Shown here: positions 1 through 10,755 of the stretch, one piece after another
Numbering within the stretch: the first letter of the stretch is position 1
Layout of the letters: the number at the start of each line of letters is the position of its first letter
Assembly: GCF_958301595.1 (NCBI RefSeq)
Contig: NZ_CATQJU010000001.1
Location: 1,736,001-1,800,000, forward strand
Length of the DNA: 64,000 nt
Reading direction: 5' to 3'
From: Porphyromonas vaginalis
Lineage (GTDB): Bacteria > Bacteroidota > Bacteroidia > Bacteroidales > Porphyromonadaceae
Notes under the pieces: generated by a model
What the model was told of the DNA's origin: nothing
The model's input: the letters and a program-made list of their open reading frames with translations, nothing else
The model's database searches: none
Made by a program: the position numbers and the translations under genes

Positions 1-2138
1 AGGAAGCTCCCGATGGGTCGCTTGTCACTACCCAAGCCGAGGCGGTTACGCTGTATCGCTTTGACCACCTTGTCGATTGCATCGTCCTGACCGATCACTA
101 TATCCTTGAGCGTTTGGCGCATCTGGCGTAGCTTAGCGTGCTCCTCCTGACTGATGTTGGAGATAGGCACCCCGCTCATCATAGAGACCGTCTTGGCGAC
201 CGCCTCCTCATCTACAGGTAGATAGATGGCAGCCTCCTGGGCATGAGCTTTCTCGAGCTCCTCGTCCACCTCTTTCTGGACTAAGTCTTCCTGCACTTTG
301 AGGGTCATAGCGGTGTCGTAGTTGCTCTCACGCACTGCCTTGTCACGAGACGCACGGTAGGTACGCAGCTGCTGTCGGAGCGAAGCGACCTTGTCGCTCT
401 CACCCACTTTGCCCTTGAGGTGCATACTCGCTCCCACCTCGTCTAGGACGTCAATAGCCTTGTCGGGGAAGTAGCGGTCGTAGATATATCTATTGGTCAG
501 GCGCACCATAGCGACCAAAGCTTCGTCGCTGTAGCGTACATGGTGAAACTCTTCATATCGTCCTCGTAGCTGGCGCAATATCTCTAGCGTCTCCTCGGGT
601 GTGTTTGGCTCGATCATCACCTTCTGGAAGCGACGCGCCAAGGCTCCATTCTTCTCAATGGTCCTGCGATACTCATCCAGTGTGGTGGCTCCGATCACCT
701 GTATCGTGCCACGCGCCAGAGCAGGCTTGAGCATGTTGGAGGCATCCATACTGCCCTCTGTCGAGCCCGCACCCATCAGCGTGTGGATCTCGTCAAAGAG
801 TAGGATCGTATTGCCCAGCATCTCAGCCTCCTTGAGTAGCGCCTTAAATCGCTCCTCAAAGTCTCCTCTGTAGCGTGTGCCGGCTAGCATCTGTGCCAAG
901 TCTACGCTGTAAAGCACTTTGCCACGAAGCTTGTAGCTCACCTCGTCGCGCGCTAAGAGCTGTGCCAAGCCCTCGGCGACGGCTGTCTTACCGACACCCG
1001 CCTCGCCGATCAACACGGGATTGTTCTTCTGTCGGCGACAGAGTATATGTGTGATACGCTCTAGCTCCTTAGCACGACCAATCATCGGGTCTAGCTTGCC
1101 ATCCTTAGCGAGCTGGTTAAGGTTGGTCGCAAAGGCATCTAGCGCAGGAGTCTTAGAGCGCTTGCTAGACTTGTTAGAAGCTTTCTCCTCCTTGTCTCCC
1201 TCATCATCGGCGTTTAGGTCGAAGGGATTACTTCCCGAGTTTTGCGTCACCTTGCGCTGCTCGTGACGTATGATTGCCTTGATATGCTCTTGGATCTCTT
1301 CGGGCAGCTCCTCTAGTGGCACAGCGCGCATAGAGTTTTTGTCCGTCTCTCCGTCGGGATTGTTTTGAGAGACGAAGACCTCTACCTGCTTGACAATAGT
1401 GTTAGGATCCAGGTCGCTAGTAGGCTTCTTCGTCTGAGGGGTGTCTGAACCTGTTATGGCTGAGTAAAGCCTCTCAAGGGGGGCCTCCCATGCGGCGACA
1501 TCGAGCTCATCTCGCATCTCCTCTGTCAACGCGTCAGGCATCCCCGCCATAGCGGTGGAGAGGATCGTCTGAAGCATCTGCTCCTCCGCCTCGACACTGG
1601 CTATCGCCTGCACCTCGACAGAGGTCGCTTTAGTACTATGCTCTAGGCTGTTCTGTACGTAGCTAGCGAGGATATCCTCCTTAGCAGGACGAGAGGTGAT
1701 GAATGGCCATGGGTAGATGTCTGGCCGCCCCTCGTGTAGCATATAAGCGATAATACGCGGTGCGTCAATCACTGGGAAGTCATCATGATTGGGGAAGATC
1801 TCCCACGCTCCCTCCAGAATGGCCTTGACCTGATCGTGGTAGTAGCTTATGAGCTCCGCACTAGGCATCGTGTACTGACTCTGCTCGATGGTGTCATGGA
1901 TCTGCTTGTAGTAGCCATTCTTCGCAGGCTCCTCAAAGAGCGTATATTGCAGTTGAGTGAGCGGTATATGCAGAGTGCGCAAGATGAAGGCACTAGGGAA
2001 GGTATCTTTACTGCGAGCTAAGTCGATAAAGAGCGATCTAGAAATGTCTAGTTGCTTCCCCGAGCGTAGTCCGATAGCGCAAGCTCTAGAAAAGGCTCTG
2101 ACCACTAGGTCACTTATTTGGTATGGCGTGAAATTCAT
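1..2138 (-). CDS. clpC: ClpC-like ATP-dependent unfoldase subunit, partial (C-terminus lies beyond base 1)
   Basis: AAA+ unfoldase of the Hsp100/Clp family; these hexamers unfold proteins and usually feed them to ClpP. About 712 residues are visible, starting at the ATG at 2136-2138. Roughly the first 330 residues form an unusual N-terminal region without clear paired Clp_N repeats. The first ATPase domain follows: Walker [14 protein letters not shown], Walker [16 protein letters not shown], and the GATTLDEYR and ARRFQ motifs. A linker or middle region comes next, and the window ends at [10 protein letters not shown], where the second ATPase domain begins. ClpC is preferred to ClpA or ClpB because the middle domain is short, but the missing C-terminus (ClpP loop) leaves this open. 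A promoter-like TACCCTTG lies at 2190-2197. Family sure, subtype moderate. Confidence 0.85.
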   Translation of the reverse strand, partial: MNFTPYQISDLVVRAFSRACAIGLRSGKQLDISRSLFIDLARSKDTFPSAFILRTLHIPLTQLQYTLFEEPAKNGYYKQIHDTIEQSQYTMPSAELISYYHDQVKAILEGAWEIFPNHDDFPVIDAPRIIAYMLHEGRPDIYPWPFITSRPAKEDILASYVQNSLEHSTKATSVEVQAIASVEAEEQMLQTILSTAMAGMPDALTEEMRDELDVAAWEAPLERLYSAITGSDTPQTKKPTSDLDPNTIVKQVEVFVSQNNPDGETDKNSMRAVPLEELPEEIQEHIKAIIRHEQRKVTQNSGSNPFDLNADDEGDKEEKASNKSSKRSKTPALDAFATNLNQLAKDGKLDPMIGRAKELERITHILCRRQKNNPVLIGEAGVGKTAVAEGLAQLLARDEVSYKLRGKVLYSVDLAQMLAGTRYRGDFEERFKALLKEAEMLGNTILLFDEIHTLMGAGSTEGSMDASNMLKPALARGTIQVIGATTLDEYRRTIEKNGALARRFQKVMIEPNTPEETLEILRQLRGRYEEFHHVRYSDEALVAMVRLTNRYIYDRYFPDKAIDVLDEVGASMHLKGKVGESDKVASLRQQLRTYRASRDKAVRESNYDTAMTLKVQEDLVQKEVDEELEKAHAQEAAIYLPVDEEAVAKTVSMMSGVPISNISQEEHAKLRQMRQTLKDIVIGQDDAIDKVVKAIQRNRLGLGSDKRPIGSF

Positions 2139-2189
2139 GCGTTTGTAGTTATCTCTTGAGAGTGAATTATGTAGTGCTTCGTACCGCTG

Positions 2190-2197
2190 CAAGGGTA
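2190..2197 (-). promoter_or_regulatory. Candidate -7 promoter box for the clpC-like gene
   Basis: Read on the minus strand the bases are TACCCTTG, close to the Bacteroidetes -7 consensus TAnnTTTG. It would start a transcript near 2183, giving a leader of about 45 nt before the ATG at 2138. No clear -33 TTTG was found at the usual distance. Confidence 0.4.
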
Positions 2198-2434
2198 CTG
2201 GCACTAGGTGATATATGCGGGTGCAAAGCACAGCTAGGCACCCTCGTGCAATAGTCTCGCTGTGTAAAGGTACTCAAAAACTGTACCACGGCAAGGGCTG
2301 TGACGATCATCAGCCGTCTCCACGTCCTATATAGACGAAATAGACAGACCAGATAGCCGACAGGACAAATTGACCCAACGGAGACTATTGCAAAAGTCTC
2401 CAATGGTGTAGGTAGAGATAGGGTAGGGCAAAAA

Positions 2435-2488
2435 GAGAGAGACCTACTGAAGCCTCATCTGCATAAGGTCATCCAATAGGTCTCTCTC
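2435..2488 (-). terminator. Rho-independent terminator of the tRNA unit
   Basis: A 12-bp perfect inverted repeat (TAGGTCTCTCTC at 2477-2488 pairing with GAGAGAGACCTA at 2435-2446) lies just downstream of tRNA-Leu(GAG). On the minus strand the second arm is followed by TTTTT, as expected of an intrinsic terminator. Confidence 0.75.
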
Positions 2489-2492
2489 GTAG

Positions 2493-2576
2493 TACGCAGG
2501 ATGAGAGTCGAACTCACACACCATTGCTGGCACTACCCCCTCAAAGTAGCGTGTCTACCAATTCCACCACCTGCGC
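2493..2576 (-). tRNA. tRNA-Leu (anticodon GAG)
   Basis: The minus strand folds as a class II tRNA of 84 nt. The 7-bp acceptor stem is GCGCAGG/CCTGCGT with one G-U pair, the discriminator is A, and there is a long variable arm. The anticodon stem CTACT/GGTAG encloses loop TTGAGGG, giving anticodon GAG (reads CUC). The T arm has GTTCGAC. CCA is not encoded. Last member of a three-tRNA unit. Confidence 0.95.
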
Positions 2577-2632
2577 ATACATTATATTATATAGTCTCTT
2601 ACAGCAACTACTACGCCTAAAGTAATCTTAGG

Positions 2633-2716
2633 TGCCCAAGACAGGAATCGAACCTGCACAAACTTGCGTTTACTAGTACCTGAAACTAGCGCGTCTACCA
2701 GTTCCGCCACTTGGGC
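2633..2716 (-). tRNA. tRNA-Leu (anticodon CAG)
   Basis: Class II tRNA on the minus strand: acceptor stem GCCCAAG/CTTGGGC, discriminator A, long variable arm, T loop GTTCGATTC. The anticodon stem CTAGT/ACTAG encloses loop TTCAGGT, giving anticodon CAG (reads CUG). The 3' end reads ACCT, so CCA is added after transcription. Confidence 0.95.
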
Positions 2717-2892
2717 TTGTAGCAGTGACTACCTGTGTACATATAACAAACTCTCCATAGTAGCCATGGGGAGTCTATAAAAAGTGCTGTAACCAGGAGA
2801 TCGCTACCTCCTTAAGACTAAGAATCCTCTTACTCCGTCACACTTGCCGACCATCTTGTCAGGAAGCTGTGACCTCGTATGAGGAATCAGAG

Positions 2893-2966
2893 CGGTGCGG
2901 ACGGGACTCGAACCCGTGACCCCCTGCGTGACAGGCAGGTATTCTAACCAGCTGAACTACCGCACC
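2893..2966 (-). tRNA. tRNA-Asp (anticodon GTC)
   Basis: 74-nt class I tRNA on the minus strand: acceptor stem GGTGCGG/CCGCACC, discriminator G, anticodon loop CTGTCAC (anticodon GTC), T arm with GGTTCGAGTCC. First gene of the unit, 11 to 18 bp downstream of a consensus -7 box. CCA is not encoded. Confidence 0.97.
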
Positions 2967-2983
2967 TCGGTTGTTTTGCTCTG

Positions 2984-2991
2984 CAAAGGTA
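2984..2991 (-). promoter_or_regulatory. Promoter of the tRNA-Asp/Leu/Leu unit (-7 box)
   Basis: The minus strand reads TACCTTTG, an exact Bacteroidetes -7 box. Transcription would begin about 10 nt before tRNA-Asp. A second exact TACCTTTG on the same strand lies upstream at 3124-3131. Confidence 0.7.
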
Positions 2992-3623
2992 CAAAAAATA
3001 ATCAACACTGCAATAGCTACAGGCGATTTTTTTTTTGCGAAGCTCCAAATGAATCCCTTCTGATAGGCTCACTAGCCTATGTCTCGAAGGGGAGAGCGAC
3101 GCTCCTCTGCTCCTTAGCGGTGACAAAGGTACGACAATTTTTGAAACTAACAACTGCCTCCTCGTCAATTTCTGCGCCACAAGTCGCGATCGTGACAAGA
3201 GCGCACCTCAGATCCGCGACTTAGACCTCTGTTAAATAGGATCTTATCGATTGATCCTATGGTGATGACGCATCTGTTCTCGTGATAGAAATATTTTATT
3301 GGCAGTGATCTTGTCACCTTGAGTAGACCAGGGCTGACGCATTATAATCGCTCTTTCAGGAGCTACACATGAGCGACAACCGAGGCTTGGATGAGCTCAT
3401 TATATATTATGGCCGTCCGACTACTCGAATTCGACCAACCTACAGTTTCCTTCGTATGAAACTCCAGTTTCTCACCTAGGAAACTCTAGCTTCTCATCCA
3501 AGTGGCGCTGATAGTTAGCTCATTTCTGCAGGACGATCTACTCGATGCTCCCTCAACAAGCTTTTACCGGGGAGCAATATTGTATAATGCGTCAGCACAG
3601 GCTGGGTAAATTTGACGCTAGGT
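2992..3623. other. Gene-free stretch with hairpins and a 22-bp palindromic array
   Basis: No convincing gene on either strand. Contents: a hairpin at about 3055-3093 (ATAGGC/GCCTAT inside CCCTTC/GAAGGG); a minus-strand TACCTTTG box at 3124-3131; a stem ATAGGATC/GATCCTAT at 3236-3260; an inverted arm of the AGGGCTGACGC repeat family at about 3329-3408; an array of AGTTTC...GAAACT units spaced 22 bp (3444-3487, with a decayed third unit); and a short fragment ending TAATGCGTCAGC near 3595. Confidence 0.6.
3444..3499. repeat. 22-bp palindromic array, AGTTTC...GAAACT type
   Basis: Two complete 22-bp units start at 3444 and 3466, each with AGTTTC at the left and GAAACT at the right. A decayed third unit begins AGCTTC at 3488. 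Period and architecture match the larger GGAAC arrays at 24844 and 44096, although the bases differ. Confidence 0.7.
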
Positions 3624-4033
3624 CGTTACAATAATTTATAGTATACTACATGTCGAAACGGCATAGTGTCGGTGAAAACTGATTTCCACGTGGATATTTT
3701 GAAATCCCCACGTGGAGAATAAAAAATTCTTCGGAGGAATGAAATGAAACTTCGGAGGAATGAAATGAAACTTCGGAAGAAATGAATCGCCCCCACGTGG
3801 AAAAGAAAAAATATCCACGTGGAGATTTGAGATTCCCCACGTGGATATTCGAGAAAGGAGAGAATCGGACGAATTTCCCTGTAAAGAGATGTAAATAGAG
3901 ATTAGAGGTTAGAAGTTAGAGGTTAGAGATTAGAGAGCAGGGGTGACACATTATATATATAGTGACCTCATCTATGCCTTGCTTGTCGCTCATGTGTAGC
4001 CCCTGACAGAGCGATTATAATACGTCAGCTCTG
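3624..4033. repeat. Composite palindromic intergenic element, copy 1
   Basis: About 410 bp, shared with 14807-15128 and 62912-63332. In order: a conserved lead beginning CGTTACAATAATTTA; CCACGTGG boxes at 3686 and 3708; a core of 21-bp units CTTCGGAGGAATGAAATGAAA; CCACGTGG boxes at 3793, 3815 and 3837; conserved GAGAAAGGAGAGAATCGGAC; short GAGATTAGAGGTTAGA repeats; and an end module finishing TATAATACGTCAGC. Boxes within each group are exactly 22 bp apart. Small open frames on the minus strand here consist only of repeat sequence and are not called. Confidence 0.85.
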
Positions 4034-4074
4034 ATTTATATATGAATAGTGCGGTCGTAGTGGTCACTATTTAG

Positions 4075-5736
<1,662 letters not shown>

Positions 5737-5788
5737 GGGCGCACATCTCGAGCAGTTTCTTTTACACACGACATACTCTATACTTTAG

Positions 5789-7669
5789 ATGAATAAATCA
5801 AACCTCATAGGTATCGTTCTGATCGGCGTGGTCATCGTCGTCTACTCGGTCTTTCTACTTCCTAAGCAGACGCCTGCATCTACTCCTACATCGGCAACTG
5901 ATACCACTCAGGTCGATACAAATACAGCTGTAGCCACCGCAGAGGAGAGTCAAACGACTCCAGATGTGGCAAAGCCTACCCCTGTTGACTCGCTCTACGC
6001 TTTCAGTCAGCTGATGAGTCAGCCGGCTAAGGAGTACACGCTACAAAACGAAAAGCTGTGCGTCACCTTTACCACACAGGGTGCTATGCCTGTCTCCGCT
6101 GAGCTGGCAGACTATCAGAGCTACGATAGCACACAGGTGCGACTCTTTGCTCCTGGTGACTTTATGCTCAATCTACCTCTACGGACGAGCCAAAACCAAA
6201 TCTTAGACACGAAAGATCTGATCTGGCAGGCCAGTCAGCCCAACGACTCAACGCTCTTGATGACGCTGCCGATAGACTCGTCGAGCTATCTGCGCATCAT
6301 CTACACGATGCCGCATGAGGGCTATATGCTCGGCATGGCTATCGAGGCGCAAGGCTTAGGGTCGCTCTTACATAGCAACAATGCGATGCAAGACCTAGAG
6401 ATGAGCCTGCGCATACCGCGACAGGAGCGCTCCTGGAAGTTTGAAAATCAGTACTCCACTATATATTATAAGTATCCGGGAGATGATGTAGAGAAGCTCA
6501 AGGAGACCAAAAATGAGCCGGAGAAGGATGTCCGCGAGAAGATCCAGTGGGTAGCGATGAAGGACAAGTTCTTTAGCACCGTGCTCATAGGTCTTGGAGA
6601 TACGCGCCTAGAGGAGAATAAGATGTCCTTCAAGACGGAGCCTAAGGAGACAAACTACATTAAGAACTGCCACTATAAAGGGGCTTTTGCTATGGACATA
6701 CGTGATGGACGCAAGGCGGACTTTGCGCTCTTCATGGGGCCTCTAGACTACAACATGCTCAAGGCGATGGACGCTGGCGTGGACAAGGCGCAGCGACTAG
6801 ACCTCAAGCGGATGATCTATGTGGGTGGCTCGCTCTTTAGATGGATCAATGTCACCCTGATTCGTCCGCTGATAGACTTCCTCCAGAGCTTTATCTCCAA
6901 CTGGGGTATCATCATCCTCTTGCTGACACTCATCATCAAGCTGGTCCTCTCGCCACTCACCTTCAAGAGCTATATGTCGCAAGCTAAGATGCGCGTCTTG
7001 AAGCCACAGGTAGAGGCGATCAATGCTAAGTATGCGGGCGATGATCAGCAGATGATGATGAAGCGCAGTCAGGCGACGATGCAGCTCTACCGCAATGCGG
7101 GAGCTAGCCCGATGAGTGGCTGCTTGCCGATGTTGCTGCAGATGCCTTTCTTGATAGCACTCTACATGTTCTTCCCGACGGCGATAGACCTTCGTGGGGA
7201 GAGCTTCCTCTGGGTCAAGGATCTCTCGACCTATGACCCGATCATCTCGTGGGGCACAGACATACCCTTTATCACGGGTCTGCTCGGTGGTAACCATATC
7301 AGTCTCTTCTGCTTGCTATGGGCTGTCACCAATATCATTTACTCCCGCTACACGATGAGCATGTCGGGCGGAGCTAGTGGTTCACAAATGAAGATGATGC
7401 GCTTTATGCCTTACATGATGACGATCATGTTCTTCATCTTCTTCAATAGCAATGCCGCTGGTCTGACCTACTACTACTTTATCTCTACGCTGATCACGAT
7501 CCTGCAGTTTGTTGCTAGCCGACTCCTGATCAATGAGGATAAGGTGCTGGCACGTCTCGAGGAGAACCAAAGGAAGCCCAAGAAGAAGAAAGGCTTTATG
7601 GCGCGTCTCGAGCAGATGCAGAAGGAGCAAGAGAAGCTCATGCGTGAGCAAAACAAGAAGCGTCGCTAA
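5789..7669 (+). CDS. yidC: Membrane protein insertase YidC
   Basis: Inserts and folds inner-membrane proteins, with or without SecYEG. 626 residues, typical of the Gram-negative form. An N-terminal membrane anchor (IGIVLIGVVIVVYSVFLL) is followed by a large periplasmic beta domain (about 80-350). The conserved Oxa1-type core has WGIIILLLTLIIKLVLSPL, a cytoplasmic loop, GCLPMLLQMPFLIALYMFF and later hydrophobic segments. The C-terminus is highly basic (KKKKGF...NKKRR), as expected for ribosome contact. It lies between pyrG and purF, 25 bp before the latter. All expected parts are present. Confidence 0.97.
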   Translation: MNKSNLIGIVLIGVVIVVYSVFLLPKQTPASTPTSATDTTQVDTNTAVATAEESQTTPDVAKPTPVDSLYAFSQLMSQPAKEYTLQNEKLCVTFTTQGAMPVSAELADYQSYDSTQVRLFAPGDFMLNLPLRTSQNQILDTKDLIWQASQPNDSTLLMTLPIDSSSYLRIIYTMPHEGYMLGMAIEAQGLGSLLHSNNAMQDLEMSLRIPRQERSWKFENQYSTIYYKYPGDDVEKLKETKNEPEKDVREKIQWVAMKDKFFSTVLIGLGDTRLEENKMSFKTEPKETNYIKNCHYKGAFAMDIRDGRKADFALFMGPLDYNMLKAMDAGVDKAQRLDLKRMIYVGGSLFRWINVTLIRPLIDFLQSFISNWGIIILLLTLIIKLVLSPLTFKSYMSQAKMRVLKPQVEAINAKYAGDDQQMMMKRSQATMQLYRNAGASPMSGCLPMLLQMPFLIALYMFFPTAIDLRGESFLWVKDLSTYDPIISWGTDIPFITGLLGGNHISLFCLLWAVTNIIYSRYTMSMSGGASGSQMKMMRFMPYMMTIMFFIFFNSNAAGLTYYYFISTLITILQFVASRLLINEDKVLARLEENQRKPKKKKGFMARLEQMQKEQEKLMREQNKKRR

Positions 7670-7694
7670 CTAAGATATAACCCTCGGCGGATCT

Positions 7695-9599
7695 ATGGAA
7701 CCTCTCAAGCACGAGTGCGGGATAGCACTCATACGACTACGCAAACCACTAGAGTACTACGCAGAGCACTACGGTACGACCCTCTATGGGCTGAACAAGC
7801 TCTACCTCCTGATGGAGAAGCAGCACAACCGTGGGCAAGATGGCGCTGGACTGGCTGTGGTCAAGACACAGGCACCTCCAGGTGACGAGTATATCTATCG
7901 AGAGAGAGCTCTCGGCAGTAACGCTATTACGGAGATCTTCAAGACGGTACATGAGACTATAGCCATGGCTCACGATGGTACGACGCCTACCGTAGAGGAA
8001 GCGACGCAAGCTGAGCGTTATACGCCTTTCCTGGGCGATTGCTATATGGGGCATCTACGTTATAGCACGACAGATTTGGCGGGCTTGACCTTCGTACACC
8101 CGATGATACGCCGTAGCAACTGGAGAGCGAAGTCTCTGGCGGTGTGTGGTAACTTCAACCTGACTAATGTGTCGGGTATCTTTGACGAGATCACAGCCAT
8201 CGGTCAGCACCCTCGTACCTCTAGTGACACACATATTATATTAGACCAAGTAGGTCACCGCCTAGATCGTGAGGTGGAGCGTCTCTACAAGATCGCTCAC
8301 GAGGAGCAGGGGCTAGAGGGGATGGATATAACGCACTTCATCGAGGACAATCTTGATCTGACCAACGTGCTGCATCGTACCAGTCCTATTTGGGACGGGG
8401 GCTTTGTGATGTGCGGTATGACGGGGTCGGGAGATTCCTTCGTCTTGAGAGATCGCAACGGCATCCGCCCCGCATTCTACTACATCGATGACGAGATCAT
8501 CGTCGTAGCTAGCGAGCGTCCTGTGATCCAGACGGTGATGAATGTGACCTACGACAAGGTCCTCGAGCTAAACCCTGGCGAGGCACTCACCATAGATAAC
8601 AAAGCTAATCCGAGTATCACGCAGATCCTGGAGCCTGGCGAACTGAAAGCTTGCTCCTTCGAGCGTATCTACTTCTCTCGTGGTAGTGATCGAGACATCT
8701 ATCGTGAGCGTAAGATGCTAGGGCAACTCCTCACGCCAGCTATCCTCAGAGAGATAGACGGCGACTTGACCCACTCGGTCTTCTCCTTTATTCCAAACAC
8801 CGCCGAGGTCGCTTACTTCGGTATGCTGGAGGGACTAAACCTAGAGCTTAACAAGCGCAAGGCGGAGCAGATCGAGCAAGCGTTGGGAGCTCCCGACTTT
8901 GACGAGCAACTAAAGCATATCCTTTCGCAGCGCATACGTAGTGAGAAGGTCGCCATCAAGGATATCAAGCTACGCACCTTTATCTCCGAAGGCAATACGC
9001 GTAACGACCTAGCGACGCACGTCTACGACGTCACCTACGGCTCCATCGAGCGTGGCGTGGACAACCTCGTGGTCATCGACGATAGTATCGTACGAGGCAC
9101 CACGATACGCCAGAGCATCCTCACGATCCTAGATCGCTTAGGACCGCGCAAGATAGTCTTCGTCTCCAGTGCTCCTCAGATCCGCTATCCCGACTACTAC
9201 GGCATCGATATGCGTCACGTGGACGAGTTCATAGCCTTTAGAGCTATGATCGCACTTCTTCAGGAGCGAGGCCAGCAGCGTATGCTTGACGAGGCATACC
9301 GTGAGGCGATCGCGCTCAGAGAGCGTCCGCTCACGGAGTACGTACCCAACGTGATTAAGACCCTCTACGCACCCTTTACGGAGGAAGAGATCTCTGCCAA
9401 GATCGCTGAGCTTGTTAAGTCTGACGGCATCAAGGCTGAGGTTAGCATTGTCTACCAGACAGTAGAGGCTCTACACGAGGCTATCCCACATCATCCAGGC
9501 GACTGGTACTTTACGGGCGACTATCCTACGCCTGGCGGGTCCCATCTCGTCAACGATGCTTTCATCGCTTACTACGAGCAGCAGTACAATCGCAAATAG
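7695..9599 (+). CDS. purF: Amidophosphoribosyltransferase (glutamine PRPP amidotransferase)
   Basis: First committed enzyme of purine synthesis: glutamine plus PRPP gives phosphoribosylamine. The start MEPLKHECGIALIR places the N-terminal nucleophile Cys at residue 8, so a 7-residue propeptide is probably removed. The glutaminase domain has HNRGQDGAGL and GHLRYSTTD; the phosphoribosyltransferase domain has the PRPP-binding motif VIDDSIVRGTTIRQS. At 634 residues it is clearly longer than the roughly 505-residue E. coli PurF; the length agrees, to my knowledge, with the long Bacteroidetes form. It sits between yidC and carA with short gaps, suggesting co-transcription with the pyrimidine genes. 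Confidence 0.93.
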   Translation: MEPLKHECGIALIRLRKPLEYYAEHYGTTLYGLNKLYLLMEKQHNRGQDGAGLAVVKTQAPPGDEYIYRERALGSNAITEIFKTVHETIAMAHDGTTPTVEEATQAERYTPFLGDCYMGHLRYSTTDLAGLTFVHPMIRRSNWRAKSLAVCGNFNLTNVSGIFDEITAIGQHPRTSSDTHIILDQVGHRLDREVERLYKIAHEEQGLEGMDITHFIEDNLDLTNVLHRTSPIWDGGFVMCGMTGSGDSFVLRDRNGIRPAFYYIDDEIIVVASERPVIQTVMNVTYDKVLELNPGEALTIDNKANPSITQILEPGELKACSFERIYFSRGSDRDIYRERKMLGQLLTPAILREIDGDLTHSVFSFIPNTAEVAYFGMLEGLNLELNKRKAEQIEQALGAPDFDEQLKHILSQRIRSEKVAIKDIKLRTFISEGNTRNDLATHVYDVTYGSIERGVDNLVVIDDSIVRGTTIRQSILTILDRLGPRKIVFVSSAPQIRYPDYYGIDMRHVDEFIAFRAMIALLQERGQQRMLDEAYREAIALRERPLTEYVPNVIKTLYAPFTEEEISAKIAELVKSDGIKAEVSIVYQTVEALHEAIPHHPGDWYFTGDYPTPGGSHLVNDAFIAYYEQQYNRK

Positions 9600-9627
9600 A
9601 CATAGACGCTCTTTTCAACTAATAATC

Positions 9628-10734
9628 ATGCAAACATCCACACAGCGCAAAGCTACGCTCACGCTACAAGACGGATCTACCTACACAGGCTGGCACTTCG
9701 GTGCGACCAGACAGTTGGCCGGGGAGGTAGTCTTTAATACAGCCATGAATGGTTACACCGAGTCGCTCACCGACCCCAGCTATATGGGTCAGATCTTGGT
9801 GATGACCTATCCGATGGTGGGCAATTACGGTGTCCCCGCTGCCACTCGAGATGAGTACGACATCCCCAGATACTACGAGAGTGACGGCTGTCTCATGCGT
9901 GCCCTGATAGTCAATAGCTACTCGCCTGAGTACTCACACTGGAATGCGGAGCAGTCCTTAGGAGACTTTATGGCAGAGCAAGGCGTCGTGGGGATTACGG
10001 GCATCGATACACGAGCTCTGACCAAGCACCTGCGTGACCACGGCATTCAGGTCGGCACGATAACCATCGAGGGCGAAACCTCTCCCATAGAGCCCTCCAT
10101 CGGAGACCAAAACTTAGTTGCTCAAGCCTCTTGCCCCGAGCCGCGCATCTACGGATCGGGCGATTGTCATATAGCTTTGATCGACTGTGGACTCAAGGAC
10201 AACATCCTGCGCTCGCTCATCGATGAGCGCTTCACCCTCCACCGCGTCCCCTGGGACTATCCTTTGGAGCAGATCGAGGGGCTGCGTGGCGTCTTCATCA
10301 GCAATGGTCCTGGTTCGCCGACTTGCTGCAAGGAGACGATAAGACAGATACAGTATGCTTTCGAGCGTCAGCTCCCCACTTACGGCATCTGCATGGGCAA
10401 TCAGCTTATGGCGCTCGCCTCTGGTGCTAAGATCTATAAGATGAAGTACGGCAATCACGGACACAACCAACCTGTCCAGTTGGTCGGCTCGACTCAGTGC
10501 CTTATCACCAGTCAGAACCATAGCTACGCTGTCAACTCAGCGACACTCCCTCAGGGATGGGAAGAGTGGTACACCAACCTCAACGATGGCACCAACGAGG
10601 GGCTCATGCACACCGACCTGCCATTTCGCTCGGTACAGTTCCACCCAGAGGCAAAGGGCGGTCCACTAGATGCGCTCAGCTTCTTCACTGACTTTCAGGA
10701 CACCGTCCTGAACTACCCACAATTGTCGAAATAA
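9628..10734 (+). CDS. carA: Carbamoyl-phosphate synthase, small (glutaminase) subunit
   Basis: Releases ammonia from glutamine for CarB. The start is the ATG at 9628 (MQTSTQRKATLTLQDGS), 28 bp after purF ends; the open frame extends upstream into purF but that part has no family character. 368 residues. The N-terminal domain carries VVFNTAMNGYTESLTDPSY and the GITGIDTRALTKHLR stretch. The C-terminal amidotransferase domain has ISNGPGSP, YGICMGNQLMALASGAK (catalytic Cys, although GICLGHQ is more usual) and VQFHPEA. carB follows after 21 bp. Confidence 0.96.
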   Translation: MQTSTQRKATLTLQDGSTYTGWHFGATRQLAGEVVFNTAMNGYTESLTDPSYMGQILVMTYPMVGNYGVPAATRDEYDIPRYYESDGCLMRALIVNSYSPEYSHWNAEQSLGDFMAEQGVVGITGIDTRALTKHLRDHGIQVGTITIEGETSPIEPSIGDQNLVAQASCPEPRIYGSGDCHIALIDCGLKDNILRSLIDERFTLHRVPWDYPLEQIEGLRGVFISNGPGSPTCCKETIRQIQYAFERQLPTYGICMGNQLMALASGAKIYKMKYGNHGHNQPVQLVGSTQCLITSQNHSYAVNSATLPQGWEEWYTNLNDGTNEGLMHTDLPFRSVQFHPEAKGGPLDALSFFTDFQDTVLNYPQLSK

Positions 10735-10755
10735 CCCATCAAGCTCGACCAAACC

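Noticed and set aside
3636-3840. Small open frames on the minus strand (60 and 64 residues), with similar ones at 14819-15055 and 62914-63102
   Set aside because: They consist wholly of the composite repeat, share no conserved frame between copies and read through palindromes.
6797-7297. 166-residue open frame antisense to yidC
   Set aside because: Shadow of a strongly conserved gene; composition follows reverse-strand codon bias.
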